A DNA stretch of 64,000 nt from Chryseobacterium vaccae (lineage in GTDB: Bacteria > Bacteroidota > Bacteroidia > Flavobacteriales > Weeksellaceae): contig NZ_VSWH01000001.1 in NCBI RefSeq assembly GCF_009602705.1, positions 3,658,001 through 3,722,000 on the forward strand, in the 5' to 3' direction. The position numbers were made by a program, and so were the translations under genes. The notes beneath the pieces are model-generated. The model saw only the letters and a list, made by a program, of their open reading frames with translations. It did not search any database and was not told where the DNA came from. This document shows positions 9,793-16,454 of the stretch, in pieces; the stretch's first letter is position 1; the number at the start of each line of letters is the position of its first letter.

Positions 9793-10131
9793 ATGCTCAT
9801 GAAAATATCATTAACTTATATTTTTATATTTTTTCTATTCTGTTCTTGTAAGAAAGTTGACTGTTCAAAATATACTGAGATGATTTCTCAAGAAGAGTGT
9901 AATGTTGTTGTAGATATAGCCCCAACTAATTCTGTTTGGTTTAAAATCAAAGGATATGATCCGGTCACACATGATCTTAAAGTTTCGGAAACAAGTAACA
10001 GATGGTGGAACTTATATGCGGATGAAATAGAAATTGGAGATACAGTTGTCAAAAAGAGAGGAGAACTGACTTTTAATATTCATAAAAAAGATACTGTTAT
10101 CATTCATAAATGGAAATGTTATGAAAATTAA
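9793..10131 (+). CDS. Small lipoprotein, candidate immunity partner of the RHS tip
   Basis: This 112-aa protein (or 110 from the ATG at 9799) has a hydrophobic N-terminus ending FLFCSC, a likely lipoprotein signal with the lipid on Cys19. The mature part is short and beta-rich, with the motifs WFKIKGYDP, RWWNLYADEIEIGDTVVKK and FNIHKKDTVIIHK, and it ends at a Cys. It resembles small proteins I recall downstream of RHS genes in Chryseobacterium, although no named family is assigned. It starts 12 bases after the RHS stop and a terminator follows it, so it is the last gene of the cassette. A small gene directly behind a variable toxin-like tip is the usual place for an immunity gene. That role is inferred from position only. 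Confidence 0.6.
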   Translation: MLMKISLTYIFIFFLFCSCKKVDCSKYTEMISQEECNVVVDIAPTNSVWFKIKGYDPVTHDLKVSETSNRWWNLYADEIEIGDTVVKKRGELTFNIHKKDTVIIHKWKCYEN

Positions 10132-10188
10132 TTGTTAGAAAATTCCCTGCTCCTGCACGAATCCTTTCGTATAGTACACAAAAATCAG

Positions 10189-10212
10189 CCCTCGCAACTT
10201 GCGAGGGTTTTT
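10189..10212 (+). terminator. Rho-independent terminator ending the RHS cassette
   Basis: The arms CCCTCGCAA and TTGCGAGGG are perfectly complementary and are followed by five T. The site lies 57 bases after the lipoprotein stop. Confidence 0.85.
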
Positions 10213-10261
10213 ATGTTATCAATTGCGGTCTTTTTTAGTATGAAATCTATCCCAACTCCAC

Positions 10262-10288
10262 AAAAAAACCACCGCATCAGCAGTGGTT
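10262..10288 (-). terminator. Terminator of the DUF6702 gene
   Basis: On the minus strand AACCACTGC and GCGGTGGTT pair with one mismatch around TGAT and are followed by a run of seven T. The site is just past the stop of the gene at 10312 and faces the plus-strand terminator. Confidence 0.8.
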
Positions 10289-10311
10289 ATATTTTAAATT
10301 GTTCTGTTTGT

Positions 10312-10782
10312 TTAGAACGATACTTCATTCACTTCCTTGCCCCGCTGGAAACTCATTACTTTCTGGCTTCCTTTGTAAGAAACACTAACTACGTTGTTCT
10401 GCTTCGGGAAAGAACTTAAAAGGATCGTGTTTTTAATCTTTAAGGTATTGATGTCTGAAACGCCTCCGGTTTCAAAGTATACCCATACAGTTTCTCCACT
10501 GACCTGACTTCCGGTGAAGGTAATCGTTTTCGGAGCCCCATTAACGTACACATCAAAATTATTGTTCACATATTTTTTTACTTCTGCTTCAAACCCAGCC
10601 GTGTTCGGATTGATTTTAATAGCATCAGAGATATGGTTGGTATTCATTTTTGTGGTAAACTTCAATGTTTTGCTTCCGTCGATATAATCCACTTTGGTCA
10701 TTGAAGAGAAAAAGTCTACATACATAAAACTCATTAACACAAAAAATGTTAAAATTCCTGATATATATAAAAGTTTTTTCAT
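10312..10782 (-). CDS. DUF6702 family exported protein
   Basis: This is a 156-residue protein from the ATG at 10782. A second ATG 24 bases upstream (10806) would add MIVNLLIK, but the inner start gives a normal signal anchor (MKKLLYISG, then a hydrophobic run). The middle has KFTTKMNTNHISDAI and a strand pattern ending in WVYFETGG, KIKNTILLSSFPKQNNVV and VMSFQRGKE. This fits DUF6702, a small periplasmic or outer-surface family of Bacteroidota often found beside a metallopeptidase. Here the upstream neighbour is instead the LOG-family gene, 60 bases away on the same strand. No catalytic motif is visible and the function is unknown. Confidence 0.7.
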   Translation of the reverse strand: MKKLLYISGILTFFVLMSFMYVDFFSSMTKVDYIDGSKTLKFTTKMNTNHISDAIKINPNTAGFEAEVKKYVNNNFDVYVNGAPKTITFTGSQVSGETVWVYFETGGVSDINTLKIKNTILLSSFPKQNNVVSVSYKGSQKVMSFQRGKEVNEVSF

Positions 10783-10842
10783 CTTAATTAATAGATTTAC
10801 AATCATACTTGCTTATTATATAAGTCACAAATAATATGCCAA

Positions 10843-11595
10843 TTAAAAATTAACATTCACAGAATACTTATCATAAAATGCTTTGATGTGAGCAACAGCT
10901 TCATCTGCAGTGTCTACGACTCTGTACAGGTCAAGATCGTCAGCTGCGATCATTCCTTCTTCCAGCAGGGTTGCTTTGAACCAATCCAGCAGACCGTCCC
11001 AAAATTTGCTTCCTACAAGAACAATAGGGAACTTTCCTATTTTATTAGTCTGAATAAGGGTCATTGCTTCCGTAAGCTCATCCAGGGTTCCAAAACCGCC
11101 CGGCATCACCACAAAACCTTGAGAATACTTTACAAACATTACTTTTCGTACGAAAAAGTAATCAAAGTTCATAGAGTATGATTTATTGATATACGGGTTA
11201 AAATGCTGTTCAAACGGCAGATCAATATTAAGCCCTATGGATCTTCCCTCAGCATTGAAAGCACCTTTATTTCCTGCTTCCATAATCCCCGGTCCGCCTC
11301 CGGTAATGATTCCGAAGCCCAGTTTGGTGATCTTTTCAGCAATTTCTACCGCCATTTCGTAATACGGGCTTTCCGGTTTCAATCTTGCAGAACCGAATAT
11401 GGATACACACGGGCCTATTTTAGCCAGTTTTTCATAGCCATCAACAAATTCTGCCATTACTTTGAAAACCATCCAGCTGTCTTTGGTAATGGTTTCGTCC
11501 CAGGTTTTCTGTCTGAGACTATTGTGTAGTTTTGTTTCGTTAATATCAAGTTCCGGATTTACTAAACTCTCATCCCTGGTTCCATCTATTTCCAT
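10843..11595 (-). CDS. LOG family protein (TIGR00730, Rossmann fold)
   Basis: This 250-aa cytosolic protein shows the LOG hallmark PGGFGTLDE (near residue 165), preceded by GGGPGIMEAGNKGA and SIFGSAR in the Rossmann-like fold. Well-studied LOG members are phosphoribohydrolases that release the base from cytokinin nucleoside monophosphates or AMP. Others were mislabelled lysine decarboxylases. The N-terminal extension of about 55 residues points to the longer class. It starts 7 bases downstream of the MurU-like gene, so translation is likely coupled. Substrate is not predictable from sequence; a nucleotide-salvage or housecleaning role is inference. Confidence 0.88.
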   Translation of the reverse strand: MEIDGTRDESLVNPELDINETKLHNSLRQKTWDETITKDSWMVFKVMAEFVDGYEKLAKIGPCVSIFGSARLKPESPYYEMAVEIAEKITKLGFGIITGGGPGIMEAGNKGAFNAEGRSIGLNIDLPFEQHFNPYINKSYSMNFDYFFVRKVMFVKYSQGFVVMPGGFGTLDELTEAMTLIQTNKIGKFPIVLVGSKFWDGLLDWFKATLLEEGMIAADDLDLYRVVDTADEAVAHIKAFYDKYSVNVNF

Positions 11596-11602
11596 TGCAA
11601 AA

Positions 11603-12316
11603 TTATTTAAAATGTTTTTCGGCTTCTATTACAGATTCTGGTCTTCCTACATCCACCAGGATGCTGTCATGTACAAAACCGTGAATATGTTCGGTTTGCA
11701 TGAGGTCAAGATACTCTTCCATAACAGAGAATTTGCCGGTTCTTTTTATTTTTTCAAAGATAACGGGGTTGATACAGTGAATGCCGCTGAAGGCAAGAGC
11801 TTTGAAACCTTTGTTGAATTCCGCAAGTCTCTGTTCTCCGGTCTGTACATTCAGCCAGCCTCTCAAAACCATATCATCATTGAAAAGAAGTTTTCTCGAA
11901 CTTTCACGGTCCGAAACCGCTAATGTAGCAAAATCTTTTATCTTTTTGTGGTATTCTACCAGCGCATTGATATTGATTTCCGTTAAAATATCAGCATTCA
12001 TGATCAGAAAATCTTCCCCGTGATCGAGGAATTTTCTAGCAAAAATCAAGCCGCCTCCTGTTTCCAGCAGCTCTTCTCTTTCATCAGAGATTTCAATGCT
12101 GCATCCGAAATTACTGTTTTTATGTAAAAAGTCAACAATCTGATCCCCAAAATGATGAATGTTAATCACAAAATCGGTAATTCCGAAACTTTTCAGGTAT
12201 TGGATATTCCTTTCTAAAAGTGGTATGCCGTTTACTTTAGCCAAAGCTTTTGGATGATGATCTGTAAAAGGTTTCAGTCTTGTGCCTTTTCCTGCTGCGA
12301 AAATGAGAGCTTTCAT
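11603..12316 (-). CDS. murU: Nucleotidyltransferase, MurU-like
   Basis: This 237-aa protein has the sugar-1-phosphate nucleotidyltransferase signature GKGTRLKPFTDHHPKAL at residues 9-25, then NIHHFGDQI, ETGGGL, the metal-binding MNADIL and FSGIHCINP. Length and motifs fit MurU, which makes UDP-MurNAc from MurNAc-1-phosphate in peptidoglycan recycling. Mannose-1-phosphate guanylyltransferase-like enzymes look very similar. The AmgK-like sugar kinase two genes upstream supports MurU, because AmgK plus MurU bypasses de novo UDP-MurNAc synthesis in other bacteria. The substrate is therefore assigned by context. The LOG gene follows after 7 bases. The upstream gap carries an inverted repeat. Confidence 0.75.
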   Translation of the reverse strand: MKALIFAAGKGTRLKPFTDHHPKALAKVNGIPLLERNIQYLKSFGITDFVINIHHFGDQIVDFLHKNSNFGCSIEISDEREELLETGGGLIFARKFLDHGEDFLIMNADILTEININALVEYHKKIKDFATLAVSDRESSRKLLFNDDMVLRGWLNVQTGEQRLAEFNKGFKALAFSGIHCINPVIFEKIKRTGKFSVMEEYLDLMQTEHIHGFVHDSILVDVGRPESVIEAEKHFK

Positions 12317-12324
12317 ATAGTATG

Positions 12325-12395
12325 GGTAATAAGTGATGGGTAATAGGTCATGAATAATCGTAAGTAAAATTACTTATTGCTCATTACTGATTACC
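12325..12395. repeat. Imperfect inverted repeat between murU and rapZ-like genes
   Basis: A 21-base arm at 12325-12345 is complementary, with four mismatches, to 12375-12395. The arms have the GTAATnAGTnATG pattern of intergenic repeats seen in Bacteroidota. The right arm includes the last codons and stop of the RapZ-like gene. Confidence 0.55.
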
Positions 12396-12800
12396 GATAT
12401 TCAGGTGGTGCTGTTCGTCATGGTGAAGGCTTATTTCTGTACCTTCAGGATATTTTTCGCGGATGAATTCGGCAATTTTGATCGCTGAATAGACAGATCT
12501 GTGCTGCCCCCCGGTGCATCCGAAACTGATTTGAAGATTTTCAAATCCTCTTTCCAGATAATTGTCGATATTGATGGAAATGATGTTTTTTACCAGCTCA
12601 AGGAATTTAGGCATTTCGGTTTGGGTTTCCAGATATTCCTGAACGCCGGGATCATTTCCGGTCTGCGTTTTATATTCTTCAATTCTTCCGGGATTCAGAA
12701 TTCCTCTGCAATCAAAAGTGAAACCGCCTCCGTTTCCGGTATTGTCTTTAGGAATTCCTCCTTTTTTGTACGAAAAACTGTGTATGTCGATGTGTAGCAT
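12384..12800 (-). CDS. Stand-alone RapZ C-terminal domain protein
   Basis: This 138-aa protein corresponds to the C-terminal half of RapZ only. The signatures FDCRGILNPGR (29-39), TGNDPGV and GCTGGQHRSV (94-103), and a His-rich end (LHHDEQHHL) are all present. The N-terminal P-loop kinase-like domain of full-length RapZ (about 280 aa) is absent, and the ATG at 12798-12800 begins directly with the domain. In E. coli this domain binds glucosamine-6-phosphate and controls its synthesis through small RNAs. Here it sits between an AmgK-like kinase (171 bases upstream) and MurU (67 bases downstream), so a link to amino-sugar recycling is likely. Whether it senses a sugar phosphate or acts as an enzyme is unknown. 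The stop codon falls inside an inverted repeat. Confidence 0.85.
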   Translation of the reverse strand: MLHIDIHSFSYKKGGIPKDNTGNGGGFTFDCRGILNPGRIEEYKTQTGNDPGVQEYLETQTEMPKFLELVKNIISINIDNYLERGFENLQISFGCTGGQHRSVYSAIKIAEFIREKYPEGTEISLHHDEQHHLNIGNQ

Positions 12801-12860
12801 TTCTTCTTTTTTTATTTTATTTGAACTATTAAGGTTGATTAAGTTTTAAGGGAAATTAAG

Positions 12861-12878
12861 ATTTTGATCAATCAAAAT
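12861..12878. promoter_or_regulatory. Palindrome in the amgK-rapZ gap
   Basis: ATTTTGAT and ATCAAAAT flank two bases, an 18-base dyad about 60 bases before the RapZ-like start. It could be an operator, but a chance AT-rich palindrome is possible. The rest of the 171-base gap shows nothing else. Confidence 0.25.
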
Positions 12879-12971
12879 TATTCAGGAGCTCTTTATAATG
12901 TTCGTTAATAAAAGAATTTAAGACTTTATTATATTATCTGTGAAAACATTAATCTTAACATTTAAAAGCTC

Positions 12972-13991
12972 TTAATGGTTTAAAATGACATTAATTTTTA
13001 ATTTTGTTTCCTCCGTTGTGAGTTGTTTGATCACTTTTTTCAATTCAGGAAAGTCATCCATCTGTTCCCAGTATTCTGCGAATTGGGCAATATTTCTGAT
13101 TCCCATTTCCAGACTAGTAAGGAAATGCTGTTTCCGTTGGATGAGCCCTCTAAATCCATAAGCACCAAGTACCTGCAGGAATCTCATCATCTGTAATGGT
13201 CTTACCGATTTTTTTAGTTGAGATTGGTTTTCCATATTTTCAAACTGTGAAATATAGAAATCAAGCATTTCATTTTTAAAGTCTTCCGGAAAATTGGCTT
13301 TAGCCTGAAAAAGAAAAGAAATTACATCATACATCAACGGTCCTTTCATCGCAGACTGGTAATCAATGAAAGAAACCCCGTCATTTTCATCCACCATAAT
13401 ATTTCTGGCCTGAAAATCACGGATCATAATCCCTTTGGGCTCCAGGGTTTCAATAAGAGTGGCTATTTTTCTGAATTCTTTCAATAAAGCTGACTTTTTG
13501 TACTCCAGTTCGAGCACATCTGCTACAAAGTTTTTAAAGTAATACAGATCGTGGATCACCGGAAGTTCATCATAACTTTCATATTCAAAAGTTTTAGCGA
13601 AATCTATTTTCCCTTGTGTAAGAACCTGAAGCTGGAAAAGTTTTTCCAGAGTTTGCTTTACCAGAGATTGTATCCGGCGGGAAAGCCCTTCTTTGGTAAT
13701 AAGCTCTGAAAGGGTATTTTGCCCAAGATATTGCTGAATATACATTTTTCTGTCATCAGAAATTGCAAATATCTTTGGGGTATTAAGGTTGAGCTCAGAG
13801 AAAATTTCAGAATAATAAAGAAAACTTTCATTTTCCGGAATATTCTCATTGCCGGTTACAATATATTTCCGGGTGCCGGATGCGGCCAGAAAATTCATCC
13901 TCGCAGAGCCGCTTTGAGCTAATGTAATAAACTCAGAAGAAGTTTCACCCAGATAATTTTCAAAAAATCGTTTTGCGTTTTCGGAAGTCAT
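12972..13991 (-). CDS. amgK: Phosphotransferase, AmgK-like sugar kinase
   Basis: This 339-aa protein of the aminoglycoside phosphotransferase (APH) fold carries the catalytic loop MIRDFQARNIMV near residues 190-200 (Asp as base, Asn for metal) and FIDYQSAMKGPLMYDVISF as the metal-binding segment. The same fold and length are used by AmgK, the anomeric kinase that makes MurNAc-1-phosphate (or GlcNAc-1-phosphate) from recovered cell-wall sugar. A MurU-like gene downstream on the same strand makes this assignment better than an antibiotic-resistance enzyme. The ATG at 13991 is preceded by a TATATTTG element. It is probably the first gene of the group amgK, rapZ-like, murU, LOG, DUF6702. The substrate is inferred. 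Confidence 0.7.
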   Translation of the reverse strand: MTSENAKRFFENYLGETSSEFITLAQSGSARMNFLAASGTRKYIVTGNENIPENESFLYYSEIFSELNLNTPKIFAISDDRKMYIQQYLGQNTLSELITKEGLSRRIQSLVKQTLEKLFQLQVLTQGKIDFAKTFEYESYDELPVIHDLYYFKNFVADVLELEYKKSALLKEFRKIATLIETLEPKGIMIRDFQARNIMVDENDGVSFIDYQSAMKGPLMYDVISFLFQAKANFPEDFKNEMLDFYISQFENMENQSQLKKSVRPLQMMRFLQVLGAYGFRGLIQRKQHFLTSLEMGIRNIAQFAEYWEQMDDFPELKKVIKQLTTEETKLKINVILNH

Positions 13992-14001
13992 AATATGGAA
14001 A

Positions 14002-14009
14002 CAAATATA
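14002..14009 (-). promoter_or_regulatory. Putative -7 element for the amgK-murU group
   Basis: TATATTTG on the minus strand (TAnnTTTG) lies 10 bases before the amgK start, implying a very short leader. No -33 TTG is seen at the usual spacing. Confidence 0.4.
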
Positions 14010-14199
14010 CTAATTTACAGTGAGTAGAGAATAGATGCCGGATGAAGGTTTTGGATGATTGTAAGGTGAAGATTATCAGTGGTATGTGTTTGATTTGGGA
14101 TTTCACTTGTTTTAAAGGCTTCTCGTGTTTTTCATCTTCCTGCTTTGATGTTTCATCCCCAAAACCTTAACTTTTCTCCTTCATTTTCACCCTAATTTT

Positions 14200-14207
14200 T
14201 ATCTTTG
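14200..14207 (+). promoter_or_regulatory. Putative -7 element for xrtF
   Basis: TATCTTTG matches TAnnTTTG only 4 bases before the xrtF ATG, so the transcript would be nearly leaderless. No -33 box is evident. Confidence 0.35.
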
Positions 14208-14211
14208 CAGT

Positions 14212-14742
14212 ATGCTAAAGGATTTTAAGCCTGTTTTACATATTCTGCTGAGGTTCATCATCATCTATATGGTGCTGCTTTTTGCATATCAGTTTTATCT
14301 GAACAGCGGAAAAGGAGAGGGGCTTGATCTTTTTTCAAGAATGATTGCCGGACAGGTAAGCAGTATCCAGAATGCGCTGGGCTATCCAACACGTCTTTAT
14401 GATGATATCAAAAATGAGCAGGTCTGGTTTTATGTAAAGAAGGATTATGCGACCAGAATGGTGGAAGGCTGTAATGCCGTTTCTGTAATGATTTTATTTG
14501 CTGCTTTTGTATTTGCTTTTTATAAGGGGGCAAAAACGTTTGTATTTGCTCTTGCAGGCCTCGCTTTGTTGTATGTAATGAATCTCATAAGGATTGCTGC
14601 CCTGAATATTGTGATGACCGATCATGCTGAATACGGAAAAATGTTCCATGATTTTGTTTTCCCTGCAATTATTTATGGGACGGTAGTGCTTCTTTGGCTG
14701 ATATGGATCAAATTTTTTGCTTTAAAACATGAAAATTCTTAG
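14212..14742 (+). CDS. xrtF: Exosortase family protein XrtF
   Basis: This 176-aa membrane protein has about five hydrophobic segments. The exosortase catalytic triad is visible: Cys87 in VEGCNAV, Arg127 in NLIRIAALN and His146 in MFHDFVFP. This matches the short Bacteroidota exosortase XrtF, which lacks the long extra helices of the proteobacterial enzymes. Exosortases are membrane transpeptidases that process C-terminal sorting signals, but the substrate class of XrtF is not established. The last 14 bases overlap the start of the partner gene, so the pair is translationally coupled. No protein in the window has an obvious exosortase sorting tail. Confidence 0.9.
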   Translation: MLKDFKPVLHILLRFIIIYMVLLFAYQFYLNSGKGEGLDLFSRMIAGQVSSIQNALGYPTRLYDDIKNEQVWFYVKKDYATRMVEGCNAVSVMILFAAFVFAFYKGAKTFVFALAGLALLYVMNLIRIAALNIVMTDHAEYGKMFHDFVFPAIIYGTVVLLWLIWIKFFALKHENS

Positions 14743-15169
14743 CTGGCTATTGGTAGTAGTGGGAATCTACGGCCTTGCAGGGGTGAGGTTGCTTGAAGGA
14801 CAGATTTTCTATGATCCTTTTCTGGACTATTTTCATGAAGCCAATAAAAATATTGAATTTCCACAGTTTGAATGGGGGAAGCTGCTCATATCACATCTTT
14901 TCAGATTTTTGCTGAATCTGCTTTTTTCCTGCCTGATTATTCAGTGTCTGTTTAAAAAACGCGATTGGACAATACAGGGAGCCCTTCTGATCACGATTAT
15001 TTTTGTGATTACCCTTCCAATCTACCTTTACTGTATCTATGATCGTTTCGATATCGGATACCTTTTCTCCTTTTATATGAGAAGGTTCGTCATTCAGCCT
15101 CTAACATTGCTACTGATTGTCCCTGTATTTTACTACAGAAGACAGATGCTTATGGGAAAAGAAAGCTGA
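14729..15169 (+). CDS. Exosortase F system-associated membrane protein
   Basis: This 146-aa hydrophobic protein has about four membrane-spanning segments (near 5-20, 45-70, 80-100 and 110-135) and a short basic C-terminus. It overlaps xrtF by 14 bases. Such a protein directly after xrtF is known as the exosortase F system-associated family, and the N-terminus (SWLLVVVGIYGLAGVRLLEG) and FYDPFLDYF fit it. It has no visible catalytic residues, and it may help XrtF fold or recognise substrates. That role is inference. A dispersed repeat element follows the gene. Confidence 0.85.
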   Translation: MKILSWLLVVVGIYGLAGVRLLEGQIFYDPFLDYFHEANKNIEFPQFEWGKLLISHLFRFLLNLLFSCLIIQCLFKKRDWTIQGALLITIIFVITLPIYLYCIYDRFDIGYLFSFYMRRFVIQPLTLLLIVPVFYYRRQMLMGKES

Positions 15170-15234
15170 AAAAGAACGTAAATAACCTTAGTTCAGAATA
15201 AGAATATCTAATTGATGAAAGTTTGAAGCCAGAT

Positions 15235-15380
15235 GATGGAAGAGGGAGGTTCTGAAGGTCATCAATAATAGATTGCCATCTTTTTTAGCTAATTTGATTT
15301 TACAGATGTTTTCAGTATTTATAACTAAAAGCGACTTCCCTCTTCCAGCCTTTAATTCCTTAACCCGATTCAGGTTAAAC
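15235..15380. repeat. Dispersed intergenic element, copy 1
   Basis: Bases 15235-15339 match 26560-26664 over 105 bp without gaps, including a first stretch of about 72 identical bases. The left edge reads GATGGAAGAGGGAGG and the right edge CTTCCCTCTTCCAGCC, which are near-complementary ends. Both copies then have a short dyad, TTAACC(N7)GGTTAA here at 15360-15378. The element fills most of the 232-base gap between the XrtF partner and the CDF transporter. Confidence 0.8.
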
Positions 15381-15401
15381 AAGTGAATATGGTACCAGTT
15401 A

Positions 15402-16400
15402 TTACTCTACTGAATGCTTATCAACACTTGTTACATTTTCAGGAGTCCATTTAACTCTTTTTACAAAGTCTTTTTCGCGGACCGGACAGTCTTTGATCTG
15501 GCAGACCGGGCATGAGATGGTTTTACAATCATCCATATGGAAATTGAATTCGATATTTCTTTTGATATTTTGGGCAAGAAGGACAATCATTTTTTCCATC
15601 TCGTTATGGGCATCGCGGAGGCTATAATACCAGGGTAAAGTAATATGAGCATCAATATGAAGGGAGGCCCCGAATTGCTGGATTTTCATGTTGTGAACAT
15701 CAATCCATTCTGTTTTCCTGTTATCTTCCAAAACCCTGATGATCTGATTAAGAAGTTCCGGATCCTGTTCATCCATAATCCCGCTTAAGGATTTTCTTAC
15801 AATTTTATAGCCTACAAAAATAATGTAAGCTCCAAAAACAAGGGCTACCGCTGAATCCAGCCAATAGATTTTAGTAAAATATACAACGACTAAACTGACT
15901 ACTACGCCAAGAGTGGTTATGGTATCAGATTGAAGGTGCTTTCCGGAAGAAACAAGCACCAGTGAATTCTCTGCCTGACCTTTTTTAATGGAAATATAGC
16001 CAAGAAGATAGTTAACAATAGCCGTTGCTGCTATAATCCATATGCCCAGATCCAGCTTGTCAAGAGTTTTTCCGACGATAAGACTGTGAGCACCTTCATA
16101 AATAATCATGATTCCTGCAATGGCAATCAGGGCCCCTTCTATACCGGATGTGACAAACTCTACCTTTCCATGGCCGTAAGGATGGTCTTCGTCTTTGGGT
16201 TTTGCAGCAAGATAAAGAGAGTAGAGGCCCATAAATGCACTGATTACATTTACGATACTTTCCATGGCATCTGAAAACACAGCATCTGAATTGGTGAGTT
16301 TCCAGGCGATGATCTTTCCGATGAAAAGAATGACTCCAAAACCGGCAATCCATTTTTGAAAGCCTATTTTATCTTTATTGTTTTTCTTTTTTTTGTCCAT
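15402..16400 (-). CDS. Cation diffusion facilitator (CDF) transporter
   Basis: This 332-aa protein has a lysine-rich cytosolic N-terminus and about six membrane helices (about 18-215). The CDF motifs are the acidic segment FSDAMESIVN in helix 2, the loop HPYGHGKVEF after helix 3, and HLQSD (HxxxD) in helix 5. The C-terminal cytosolic domain (DVHNMKIQQFGASLHIDAHI) is the ferredoxin-like dimerisation domain. CDF proteins export Zn2+, Fe2+, Mn2+ or similar ions by proton exchange; the metal is not clear here because helix 2 does not show the classic zinc DxxxD. A tail beyond about residue 295 has CxxxxCPVCxxxxCPV spacing, unusual for the family. Transcribed alone. Confidence 0.9.
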   Translation of the reverse strand: MDKKKKNNKDKIGFQKWIAGFGVILFIGKIIAWKLTNSDAVFSDAMESIVNVISAFMGLYSLYLAAKPKDEDHPYGHGKVEFVTSGIEGALIAIAGIMIIYEGAHSLIVGKTLDKLDLGIWIIAATAIVNYLLGYISIKKGQAENSLVLVSSGKHLQSDTITTLGVVVSLVVVYFTKIYWLDSAVALVFGAYIIFVGYKIVRKSLSGIMDEQDPELLNQIIRVLEDNRKTEWIDVHNMKIQQFGASLHIDAHITLPWYYSLRDAHNEMEKMIVLLAQNIKRNIEFNFHMDDCKTISCPVCQIKDCPVREKDFVKRVKWTPENVTSVDKHSVE

Positions 16401-16409
16401 AGGTTTGAT

Positions 16410-16440
16410 AAAAAAAAGAATCTCAATTTTGAGACCCTTT
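16410..16440 (-). terminator. Terminator of asd
   Basis: On the minus strand TCTCAA and TTGAGA pair around a two-base centre, and a T-rich tract follows. The hairpin lies 18 bases past the asd stop. Confidence 0.7.
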
Positions 16441-16454
16441 TTTATTTTGTTAGT

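Noticed and set aside
10132..10419. A plus-strand open frame directly after the lipoprotein gene
   Set aside because: It runs through the terminator hairpin and into the 3' end of the minus-strand DUF6702 gene, with no start signal or protein-like composition.
12972..13991. Aminoglycoside-resistance phosphotransferase
   Set aside because: The fold is right, but the neighbouring MurU-like and RapZ-C genes make a cell-wall sugar kinase more likely.
15188..15382. A conserved small protein on the minus strand, also at 26444-26680, sharing KIKLAKKDGNLLLMTFRTSLFH
   Set aside because: The reading frame is a by-product of the dispersed repeat. Differences between the copies change amino acids (Ile/Leu, Val/Thr, Gly/Trp), and the frames start and end differently, so no protein-level constraint is seen.
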